A stretch of DNA of 8,419 nt from an uncultured Chloroflexota bacterium (GTDB lineage Bacteria; Chloroflexota; Dehalococcoidia; UBA3495). Positions 1 through 5,497 of this stretch are shown here, piece by piece (within the stretch, counting starts at the first letter, position 1; each line of letters opens with the position of its first letter). The notes under the pieces were generated by a model. That model ran no database searches and was not told the DNA's origin. It saw only the letters and a program-made list of their open reading frames with translations. The stretch lies in the NCBI GenBank assembly GCA_913031095.1, contig CAJWGH010000033.1, forward strand, positions 1-8,419, in the 5' to 3' direction. A program made the position numbers and the translations under genes.

Positions 1-522
1 CCCGGAGATCTCCTCCCAGGTGTCGCCCCCGTCGGCGCTCCGGATCACTCCAGCAACCTCAAGAGCGGCATACATCTCGTCCGGGAAATTAGGGTCGGCG
101 CAGAGAGCGATGACCCTAGTGGGAAATGCCATAGAGATCTCGGCCGAGCCCATATTCTTGGTGATCTGCTGCCATGAGTCTCCGCTGTTGGTGCTCCGGT
201 ATATCTCCCCGGGGGCGGTGCCAAGGTACATGACGGTGGGATCGCCGGGCCGGAACATGAAAGTCCAAGGAGGGGCGCCGGTCTTGGGATAGTCCAGTCT
301 CTCCCAGTTATTCCCCCTATTGATGCTACGGTAGGGTCCGTCTTGGGTTCCGGCGTAGATCACCTCCGGGTCGTTGGGATGGATGGTGATTCCACATACC
401 ATGGGGTCTGCCGGCAATCCATTGATCAATTCCTCCCATTGGTTGGAGCCGGGCGAGAGCCGGAAGATGCCGGTGGTCTCGGCTCCAGCGTAAACGTAAG
501 TGCCGTTGCTTTTTGTGGTCAT
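1..522 (-). CDS. Asp-box (BNR) repeat beta-propeller protein, N-terminal part; C-terminus outside window
   Basis: The reading frame is open from an ATG at 522 to the window edge (174 codons). It contains recurring Asp-box-like units: RSINRGNNW (residues 65-73), RSTNSGDSW (109-117) and RSADGGDTW (161-169), with a more degenerate first unit ending at W29. The Trp residues are spaced 44, 44 and 52 apart, as expected for successive blades of a sialidase/YCF48/VPS10-like propeller. Each blade also has a preceding strand of the type P-x-x-(V/M)-Y-x-G-T. There is no signal peptide or membrane segment at the N-terminus, so the product would be cytoplasmic unless exported by another route. Asp boxes are structural and do not show enzymatic activity; the sialidase catalytic Arg/Tyr/Glu set cannot be judged from this fragment. 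A GGGGAG ribosome site 6 nt upstream supports the start. It follows purS by 52 nt, with a perfect hairpin between, so it may or may not belong to the pur transcript. Confidence 0.85.
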   Translation of the reverse strand, partial: MTTKSNGTYVYAGAETTGIFRLSPGSNQWEELINGLPADPMVCGITIHPNDPEVIYAGTQDGPYRSINRGNNWERLDYPKTGAPPWTFMFRPGDPTVMYLGTAPGEIYRSTNSGDSWQQITKNMGSAEISMAFPTRVIALCADPNFPDEMYAALEVAGVIRSADGGDTWEEISG

Positions 523-528
523 ATCGTT

Positions 529-534
529 CTCCCC
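529..534 (-). promoter_or_regulatory. Ribosome binding site of the Asp-box protein
   Basis: GGGGAG lies 6 nt before the ATG at 522 on the minus strand. It supports that ATG as the start, giving a protein without a leader peptide. Confidence 0.6.
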
Positions 535-548
535 TACAAATCGATGTT

Positions 549-568
549 GGCCGCTATAACTAGCGGCC
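549..568 (-). other. Perfect 8-bp inverted repeat (hairpin) after purS
   Basis: GGCCGCTA and TAGCGGCC form a perfect GC-rich 8-bp stem with a 4-nt loop (GTTA on the minus strand). It begins 6 nt past the purS stop codon and lies 26 nt before the Asp-box gene. No U-run follows the stem in the direction of transcription (the next bases are AACATCGATT), so it is not a classical intrinsic terminator. It could be a weak or factor-assisted terminator, an mRNA 3'-end stabiliser, or a boundary between the pur genes and the next gene. The palindrome could also be a protein-binding site; nothing in the sequence decides this. Confidence 0.6.
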
Positions 569-574
569 TATCTC

Positions 575-844
575 TTAAGGATCTGTTATCACAGGTTGCA
601 TCTCTTCCAGGTCGAACCGAAATTCCTCGATAACAGGGTTGGCCAGCAGTTTCTGGCACATCTCGGTCGCGGAAGTCTCCGCTTTGATGCGATCTGACTC
701 GTTGATGGTCACGAGCAGGTATTTGCCGATTCTCACGTCTTCAGCGCTGTCGAAGCCCAGACGGTGCAGGCTGGACAGGACTGTGACGCCCTGGGGGTCG
801 TTCACTGTGGGCTTGAGAGTGATGTATATGCGGGCCTGAAACAT
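575..844 (-). CDS. purS: Phosphoribosylformylglycinamidine synthase subunit PurS
   Basis: This 89-residue protein matches the usual size of PurS (about 80-90 residues). PurS dimers bridge PurL and the glutaminase PurQ in the multi-subunit FGAM synthetase and help move ammonia between them (FGAR + Gln + ATP to FGAM). Visible family features are an N-terminal beta strand (ARIYITLKP), the NDPQG motif at 15-19, a helix with LHRLGF at 27-31, the VRIGKY strand at 37-42, and the C-terminal LLANPVIEEFRFD strand typical of the fold. The ATG at 844 comes 25 nt after the DUF3105 stop; its ribosome site is weak. PurS only makes sense with PurQ and small-type PurL, yet neither follows: the next gene is an Asp-box protein. 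They must be elsewhere if the pathway is complete. Confidence 0.93.
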   Translation of the reverse strand: MFQARIYITLKPTVNDPQGVTVLSSLHRLGFDSAEDVRIGKYLLVTINESDRIKAETSATEMCQKLLANPVIEEFRFDLEEMQPVITDP

Positions 845-869
845 TTGTTAGTCGAGAACCATATAAAGG

Positions 870-1511
870 TTAGTAGCAGGGGACTGTTTCCGGCCCCAGA
901 TTACCGGCGTAGGAGTCGAAGAACCGTTTTATGCGGTCTTCGTCAATCCCCAAGAAGGTATCAGAGACGCCCCAAGTACTCAAGGCTATCTGCCCGCTTG
1001 GAATCTGGTCGTAGGCGCGGGCAACGCCCCAAGCGCTGTTGAGGTCGATATTAAGCAGAGCGCTGCGGAGAGCCGAAACGTCCGACTCAAGTGGTAGGTT
1101 GTAGCTGATCACGATGTTCCCGTGCTCCATATTGTGGACCACAAGTTCATCTGGCAATATCTCTTCGTAGAAGCCGCAGCGGGCAGGGATGGGCCAGTGA
1201 TCTCCGGATGTTGGTGGAGCACTGTTGTAAGTAACTCGGCTTCCTTCAGTGATGTGGTCGCGGGTTGAGATCGGATGTTGGATGCCGACTCCTTCCCTGT
1301 ATTCATTGTGGCTGCCGCTCTGGGTTTTGCCACCGCCACCACCACCCGTGAAGCTGGCGAAAGCAAAGCTGGCTATCACCAGGACTGCAATCACTATAGA
1401 GGCAACTAGGTAGAGCTTGTTAGTGGGTTTCCGCCTGTTGCTCGATGGCGTGTTTCCCGAGCGGGCAGTTCTGGTGGCGGCGCGGCCGCGTCGTCGTCTT
1501 GAGACTGGCAA
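870..1511 (-). CDS. Membrane-anchored DUF3105 domain protein
   Basis: This 213-residue protein has a very basic N-terminus (residues 4-29, many Arg), one hydrophobic segment at about 33-54, a six-glycine linker (56-61) and a globular domain from about 65 to the end. By the positive-inside rule the C-terminal domain lies outside the cytoplasm. The domain shows hallmarks I associate with DUF3105: YNSAPPTSGDHWP (95-107), then VVHNMEHGNIVISYN (124-138) and an STWG strand (178-181). H105, H126, E129 and H130 are candidates for metal or active-site ligands, and C112 and C212 could pair as a disulfide outside the cell. The function of the family is unknown to me. The start is TTG, chosen because GGAGG lies 8 nt upstream and the basic leader runs straight into the membrane segment. 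It sits 45 nt after purC and 25 nt before purS, so it appears co-transcribed with purine genes although nothing in it suggests a pathway enzyme. Confidence 0.85.
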   Translation of the reverse strand: MPVSRRRRGRAATRTARSGNTPSSNRRKPTNKLYLVASIVIAVLVIASFAFASFTGGGGGGKTQSGSHNEYREGVGIQHPISTRDHITEGSRVTYNSAPPTSGDHWPIPARCGFYEEILPDELVVHNMEHGNIVISYNLPLESDVSALRSALLNIDLNSAWGVARAYDQIPSGQIALSTWGVSDTFLGIDEDRIKRFFDSYAGNLGPETVPCY

Positions 1512-1519
1512 TATATAGT

Positions 1520-1524
1520 CCTCC
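1520..1524 (-). promoter_or_regulatory. Shine-Dalgarno that fixes the TTG start of the DUF3105 gene
   Basis: GGAGG lies 8 nt upstream of the TTG at 1511-1509. No in-frame ATG occurs before the membrane segment, so this site decides the unusual start codon. Confidence 0.75.
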
Positions 1525-1556
1525 GAATTGAACCAAAGAGATCGGGAACGTGCCCG

Positions 1557-2453
1557 CTAGAGCCGCGTTCCAGTCAACTTGAAATACGCCCTTTGATATT
1601 TTTCCGATGTCTGTGATACCACGTCATCTGGTAGCTCCGGCGCTGGTGGCTCGTGGTCCCAACCTTGTTCGTCCAGCCAATCTCGTACGAATTGCTTGTC
1701 GTAGCTCGGTTGAGACTTTCCGGGCGCATACCCTTCTACGTCCCAGAACCGGCTGGAGTCCGGAGTCAGCAATTCGTCGATCAACGTCAGTTGGCCGTCT
1801 ATTACGCCGAATTCCATCTTCGTGTCGGCCAGTATTATGCCGCGCTCCCTGGCGTAATCAAGGGCCCATTTAAAGACGGTAATGCTTGTCTCTTCGAGTT
1901 GGCGAGCCAGGTCGGTGCCGACCATATCTAGCACTTCTTGCTTGGACATATTTTCGTCGTGGCCTTCTTCCGCTTTAGTGGTGGGAGTGAACAGTGGTTC
2001 GGGGAAGGCTTGGCATTCAACCAAGCCTTTTCCCACGTCCAATCCTGCCACGGTGCCTTGACGCCTGTATTCCGACCAAGCTGACCCGGTGATGTATCCT
2101 CTGACGATGCATTCCAGGTCTAGACGTTCGGCCCACTTGACCACCATGGACTGCCGGGCGACGTCTTCCGAGACTGAGCCCGCGATGCTGCTACCCTCTA
2201 GGTACTTGACCGCCTCCGGAGCATCTCCCAAACAGATGAAGTGGTTGGGCACGATGTTTTTGGTCTTGTCGAACCAAAAGGCGGAGATGCGGTTCAAGAC
2301 CAGGCCTTTATCGGTTATACCTGTGGGTAGTACCACGTCAAAAGCCGAGATTCGATCGGTGGCGACCATGAATAGATCCCCGCCACCCAGGCCGTATGTG
2401 TCGCGCACCTTGCCCCGGTGGAGTTTATCCGGCATCTGAGTTTCTAATATCAC
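1557..2453 (-). CDS. purC: Phosphoribosylaminoimidazole-succinocarboxamide synthase (SAICAR synthetase)
   Basis: PurC condenses CAIR with aspartate using ATP to give SAICAR. The 298 residues fit the longer bacterial/fungal-type enzyme. Family motifs are in the expected order: RGKVRDTY (13-20), ATDRISAFDVVLP (31-43), the ECIVRGYITGSAW signature (114-126), TPTTKAEEGHDENMS (156-170) and LADTKMEFG (208-216), followed by LIDELLTPDSSRFW (224-237), which carries the acidic metal/nucleotide ligands. The start is taken as GTG at 2453, giving MILETQMPD before RGKVRD, like other family members. The ATG at 2435 (Met7) has no ribosome site and would remove the first residues. Only a weak AAGAG-like site precedes the GTG. 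It follows purB by 42 nt. It is a stand-alone PurC, not fused to PurE as in animal PAICS. Confidence 0.97.
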   Translation of the reverse strand: MILETQMPDKLHRGKVRDTYGLGGGDLFMVATDRISAFDVVLPTGITDKGLVLNRISAFWFDKTKNIVPNHFICLGDAPEAVKYLEGSSIAGSVSEDVARQSMVVKWAERLDLECIVRGYITGSAWSEYRRQGTVAGLDVGKGLVECQAFPEPLFTPTTKAEEGHDENMSKQEVLDMVGTDLARQLEETSITVFKWALDYARERGIILADTKMEFGVIDGQLTLIDELLTPDSSRFWDVEGYAPGKSQPSYDKQFVRDWLDEQGWDHEPPAPELPDDVVSQTSEKYQRAYFKLTGTRL

Positions 2454-2495
2454 GTCAACTGCTCTTTTTCTTAGTCGCCTTTGATCTGGTGGTTA

Positions 2496-3809
2496 TTAGC
2501 TTATTTTCATGGCCGATTGGCCCAGGCCTAACCGCGCAAAGGTTTCATCTACGTACCGGGTGTAATACCCGTAGTCGAAGAGCTCGTCTAACTCTGTCGG
2601 GGAGAAATACTCCTCAGTCTGACGGTCGCTCCGAAGCAGCTCTCGGAAGTCTTTTTTCTCTTCCCAGCTACGGCTGGCGTTGGTCTGGACGATCTTATAA
2701 GCGTCTTCACGAGCAAGGCCTTTGTCCACTAATGCCAAGAGCACGCGTTGGCTAAATACCAGACCCAAGCTGCTTTCGATGTTTTCGAACATGCGCTCAG
2801 GGAACACCCTGAGACCCTCTATGATGCGGCTGAAGATGCTTAAAATATAATCCAATGCCAAACACGAATCGGGCAGTATGATTCGCTCGGCTGACGAATG
2901 GCTGATGTCCCGTTCACCCCAGAGGGCCACGTTTTCCATAGCCGTTACTGAGTTGCCGCGGATCAGCCGAGCGAGGCCGCAGATACGTTCTGCCAGCTCA
3001 GGGTTCCGTTTGTGGGGCATGGATGATGACCCGGTTTGTCCTTCTCCGAAGGGTTCCTCGACCTCATGCAGTTCGGTGCGTTGAAGAGCCCTGATCTCCG
3101 TTGCGAACTTCTCCAGCGAAGCCGCGATCAAGGCCAGAGTGGTCATGAAATGAGCGTGCCGATCCCGTTGGATGATTTGATTGGATATCTTTGCGACCTT
3201 TAGTCCTAACTCTCGACAGACCGCTTCTTCGACGGATGGCGGCACGGTAGCGTGGGTGCCCACAGCCCCGGAAACCATGCCCACTCTCAAACCCTCGATC
3301 GCTTCTGTCAGCCGCTCTTTCTGGCGCGTCATCTCGTCCCACCAGAGGGCAAACCTTAGGCCCATTGTCATCGGCTCTGCATGCACTCCGTGGGTGCGGC
3401 CCATGGCCAGCGTGTCTTTATGCTGGACGGCCTTTTCAGCTAAAGCGGCGATAGCTCGGTCTAGTTCTGTGTGCAGCAGAGAGCCGGCCTCGATTAGTTG
3501 AAGATTTAGGCCGGTGTCCAACATGTCGTTGGAGGTCATTCCCAGATGGAGCCAACGCCCTTCTGGACCCATGGACTCGGTGATGGAGGAGATGAACGCC
3601 GTAACGTCGTGGCGAGTGGTCTCGAACAGTTCCATCATGCGACTGTGGTTATACTTCGCGCCCCGGAGTTTGACCATATCGCCTTTTGGAATCACACCGT
3701 CGTCGGCCCACGCCTCGCAGACTGCTAATTCGACTTCCAGCCATTTAAGATACTTATTTTCGTCTGACCAGACCTGTTTCATGGCCGGCCTGGAGTATCG
3801 CTCAATCAT
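2496..3809 (-). CDS. purB: Adenylosuccinate lyase
   Basis: PurB cleaves fumarate from SAICAR (to AICAR) and from adenylosuccinate (to AMP), so it serves both IMP synthesis and the AMP branch. The 437 residues match the short Bacillus/Thermotoga-type lyase. Visible parts: N-terminal RYSRPAM (4-10), ETTRHDVTAF with H67 (63-72), HLGMTSNDMLDT (88-99), GRTHGVHAEP with H140 (137-146), and the fumarate lyase superfamily signature GSSSMPHKRNPE (260-271), whose flexible loop carries the catalytic serine. SSLGLVFSQRVLLAL near 347-360 is also typical. All expected catalytic residues are present. A strong GAGGAGGAG site precedes the ATG, and it overlaps the stop codon of the phosphatase gene upstream, suggesting coupled translation. 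Confidence 0.97.
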   Translation of the reverse strand: MIERYSRPAMKQVWSDENKYLKWLEVELAVCEAWADDGVIPKGDMVKLRGAKYNHSRMMELFETTRHDVTAFISSITESMGPEGRWLHLGMTSNDMLDTGLNLQLIEAGSLLHTELDRAIAALAEKAVQHKDTLAMGRTHGVHAEPMTMGLRFALWWDEMTRQKERLTEAIEGLRVGMVSGAVGTHATVPPSVEEAVCRELGLKVAKISNQIIQRDRHAHFMTTLALIAASLEKFATEIRALQRTELHEVEEPFGEGQTGSSSMPHKRNPELAERICGLARLIRGNSVTAMENVALWGERDISHSSAERIILPDSCLALDYILSIFSRIIEGLRVFPERMFENIESSLGLVFSQRVLLALVDKGLAREDAYKIVQTNASRSWEEKKDFRELLRSDRQTEEYFSPTELDELFDYGYYTRYVDETFARLGLGQSAMKIS

Positions 3810-3814
3810 GGGTT

Positions 3815-3823
3815 CTCCTCCTC
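3815..3823 (-). promoter_or_regulatory. Strong Shine-Dalgarno of purB overlapping the preceding stop codon
   Basis: GAGGAGGAG ends 5 nt before the purB ATG (3809-3807) and shares two bases with the TGA stop of the HAD phosphatase (3824-3822). A ribosome finishing the phosphatase would terminate on the purB ribosome site. Confidence 0.75.
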
Positions 3824-4532
3824 ACCGAGCCACGCCATCAGACCCATGTCCATCGTTGGAGAATCGTTGTACAGACACCAGCATTCCGCTGAAATCCTCA
3901 AAGTGGTTGTAGGCTATACCCTCTTCGTCGCAGAACTTCGCGAGGGTGCTATGGGCGAATACAACATCCGCCACACGTGCTGCTTCCAAGTCCGATCGAC
4001 CATCACCGGCGAAGAACACATGGCAGCCACGTTCCTGGAAGGACCTCACCACGAACCCTTTTGAGTTCCCTTCACTCTCTTTACCAGGATAGGCATGATT
4101 GTAGTGGTAGAAGATCTCACCGTCTTGAAACTCGGTATCCACAGCGTAGACAGGCACGCGGCCGAGTCCTTCCCTTTCCAATAGGGCTTGGATATAGAAA
4201 TCCAACCCCTGGCTGACCACCGCCATCGGAATATCGTTGGCCTGGCAGAAGCCCCACATCTCTCGGAAGTAAGGTCGGAGATTGGCGTGTTCTTTCACAT
4301 ACGACTGCATTGTGGCCCGGTCGGCCTGGATGTTACGGAAGGTTATCTCTTGGTATTCTTTCAGGTTTATATGGCCGTCTCGAAAGCGTTGGCGCACGAC
4401 CGTCCAGTCCGGGTTGCCAAACCGGTTGAGCAGCAGTTCAGCTACGTTTTGGGCAGCAGCTGTATCGTCAAAGTCGGTGAGGACAGCCGGTTGCGGTCTA
4501 CCGCTCGCGGAGTTCGCGCCGGTAGTCTTCAT
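3822..4532 (-). CDS. HAD-superfamily phosphatase, SerB/MtnX-like (subfamily IB type)
   Basis: All four HAD motifs are visible in this 236-residue protein: motif I DFDDT (20-24, nucleophile D20 and acid/base D22), motif II VVSQG with S107, motif III K158 (SKGF), and motif IV AGDGRSDLEAA (175-185, D177 and D181 for magnesium). The helical insert between motifs I and II (about 35-100) is like the C1 cap of phosphoserine phosphatase and of the MtnX 2-hydroxy-3-keto-5-methylthiopentenyl-1-phosphate phosphatase. The substrate cannot be read from sequence; phosphoserine, a methionine-salvage phosphosugar and a nucleotide-derived phosphate are all possible. The ATG at 4532 lies 35 nt inside purE in another frame, with an AAGG 7 nt upstream, and no alternative start exists before motif I. 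It is 12 nt upstream of purB, so it is embedded in the purine operon although no step of IMP synthesis needs a phosphatase. Confidence 0.88.
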   Translation of the reverse strand: MKTTGANSASGRPQPAVLTDFDDTAAAQNVAELLLNRFGNPDWTVVRQRFRDGHINLKEYQEITFRNIQADRATMQSYVKEHANLRPYFREMWGFCQANDIPMAVVSQGLDFYIQALLEREGLGRVPVYAVDTEFQDGEIFYHYNHAYPGKESEGNSKGFVVRSFQERGCHVFFAGDGRSDLEAARVADVVFAHSTLAKFCDEEGIAYNHFEDFSGMLVSVQRFSNDGHGSDGVAR

Positions 4533-4956
4533 AAGCCTGCCTTATATTGTCGTATTTCAAACCTAGAATCTGGGCGGCGTAATATGCGGCGTTTCTGGCG
4601 CCCCAGCTCCCCACAGCCATGCAGGCCACTGGGATACCTGGCGGCATCTGGGCAGTGGACATCAATGAGTCGATGCCCTTGAGTTCGCTGGATGTCAGTG
4701 GGATGCCGATGACCGGTAATGTGGTCTGGGAGGCCAATGCACCACCCAAAGCCGCGGAGCCTCCAGCTGCTGCTATGATCACCTCTATCCCCCGGTCCCG
4801 GGCGGTTGATGCATACTCATGCACCCGCTCCGGACTGCGGTGGGCTGACATAACGCGGGCCTCATAGTCGATGCCCATCTGTTCCAAAGTATCCAGAGTA
4901 GCCTTGATGTCAGTCTCATCCGAAGCGCTTTCCATAATAACACCTACCAGCGGCAA
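4498..4956 (-). CDS. purE: PurE-family protein (N5-CAIR mutase / AIR carboxylase), divergent active-site loop
   Basis: This 152-residue protein is a full-length single-domain PurE. Class I PurE moves the carboxyl group of N5-CAIR to C4, giving CAIR; class II adds CO2 to AIR directly. Class I features: SAHRSPE (37-43, with the catalytic H39), LPVIGIPL (79-86), GIDSLMSTAQMPPGIPVA (93-110) and the C-terminal NAAYYAAQILGL. Departures: the phosphate-loop MGSxSD reads MESASD (Glu9 for Gly), and the loop that is GGAAHLPG in class I reads GGSAALGG (65-72), so the conserved His is Ala69. The codon there is GCT, two changes from a His codon. From memory, class II enzymes read SNALSG at this loop. Start is TTG with AGGAGG 5 nt upstream; the next in-frame ATG (Met8) would delete the first beta strand. 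No purK is seen nearby. The family is certain; activity and class are less so. Confidence 0.88.
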   Translation of the reverse strand: MPLVGVIMESASDETDIKATLDTLEQMGIDYEARVMSAHRSPERVHEYASTARDRGIEVIIAAAGGSAALGGALASQTTLPVIGIPLTSSELKGIDSLMSTAQMPPGIPVACMAVGSWGARNAAYYAAQILGLKYDNIRQAYEDYRRELRER

Positions 4957-4960
4957 AACA

Positions 4961-4967
4961 ACCTCCT
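4961..4967 (-). promoter_or_regulatory. Shine-Dalgarno that fixes the TTG start of purE
   Basis: AGGAGGT is a near-perfect anti-16S match. GGAGG ends 5 nt upstream of the in-frame TTG at 4956-4954, supporting TTG over the internal ATG at codon 8. Confidence 0.8.
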
Positions 4968-4987
4968 ATTCACGCTCAAACCGGTAC

Positions 4988-5014
4988 TTTGCGTCCGGCA
5001 TTACGTGCCGCAAA
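4988..5014 (-). other. Imperfect hairpin in the 70-nt gap before purE
   Basis: Read on the minus strand, TTTGCG pairs with CGCAAA. An inner GCA/TGC pairing closes a CGTAA loop, with a 4-nt CGGA bulge. It lies in the longest intergenic gap of the window (4957-5026), upstream of the purE ribosome site. There is no U-run after it, so it is not an intrinsic terminator. It may be an mRNA processing or stability element, or chance. I see no purine-riboswitch core in this short gap. Confidence 0.35.
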
Positions 5015-5026
5015 ATTTGGCTAGAT

Positions 5027-5497
5027 TTATAGTTCCAGTTCGTCTCTGAATGCTTCGATGAGACCTTGTTCCAGAGCGTCCCGCTCTGGCCGGATCTCAA
5101 TCTCGTTTATCTGGAGATATATACCGTCGTCTGAGAGACCCAGATCAACGGCAATCTCCAATTCCCCACCTTCGTCCCAGGACAGTATGGTAGTGATGAC
5201 GTCGGTATTATCATCTTCCTCTGGTTCGTCGCCGTTCATGCTGATTCCCTGCTCTGATTCAAGATCGTCACCGTCGGCAACCCAGCCGATGATGGTCTCA
5301 ATCTCGCCTTTCCCATCTAGTAGAGTGGTGTTCATCTCGGCCAGCAGTTCATCGACCCCTAAATCTTGAGCCATCTTGGAGAGGTCGTCCCTTTCCTTCT
5401 GTAGACCTGCCTTTTCCTCGTCCACCTGGCGTTTGCGCTGGGCGCGGACGTCAGTCAATTCTTCTTTGAGTCCTTCCAAAGTTTCACGCCAGGTCAT
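5027..5497 (-). CDS. Uncharacterised highly acidic protein (156 residues)
   Basis: I do not recognise this protein. Residues 1-41 are charged and mixed (10 of the 14 basic residues are here) and look like a coiled-coil helix pair. The rest is strongly acidic, with only four basic residues after position 41. In total I count 46 Asp/Glu against 14 Lys/Arg. A low-complexity acidic stretch at 90-99 (DEPEEDDNTD) divides an N-terminal helical part from a C-terminal part rich in alternating hydrophobic and acidic residues (about 100-135), likely a small beta sheet, ending in a helix. There is no signal peptide, membrane segment or Cys pair. It begins with ATG inside the ATGA overlap with the preceding gene, with GGAGG 8 nt upstream, so it is translationally coupled to its 186-residue neighbour. 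Possible roles (partner or scaffold of the neighbour, nucleic-acid mimic) are speculation. Confidence 0.8.
   Translation of the reverse strand: MTWRETLEGLKEELTDVRAQRKRQVDEEKAGLQKERDDLSKMAQDLGVDELLAEMNTTLLDGKGEIETIIGWVADGDDLESEQGISMNGDEPEEDDNTDVITTILSWDEGGELEIAVDLGLSDDGIYLQINEIEIRPERDALEQGLIEAFRDELEL

Noticed and set aside
549..568. Intrinsic terminator call for the palindrome after purS
   Set aside because: Neither strand has a T-run after the stem, so it is reported only as an inverted repeat.
343..633. Plus-strand open frame over the Asp-box and purS region
   Set aside because: It lies antisense to two well-supported minus-strand genes, shows no recognisable motif and crosses their intergenic hairpin.
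1329..1346. GGT/GGC triplet run as a phase-variable repeat
   Set aside because: It encodes a six-Gly linker in frame with only 6 imperfect triplets; slippage would change linker length and not the frame.
2433..2435. ATG (codon 7) as the purC start
   Set aside because: It has no ribosome site, and PurC proteins normally have the extra MxLETxLPD-like residues that the GTG start supplies.
4188..4682. 164-codon plus-strand open frame over purE and the phosphatase
   Set aside because: It is antisense to both genes and its low-complexity translation shows no domain.
4957..5026. Purine riboswitch or promoter before purE
   Set aside because: The 70-nt gap is too short for a purine riboswitch aptamer with an expression platform, and no conserved core or convincing -35/-10 pair is visible.
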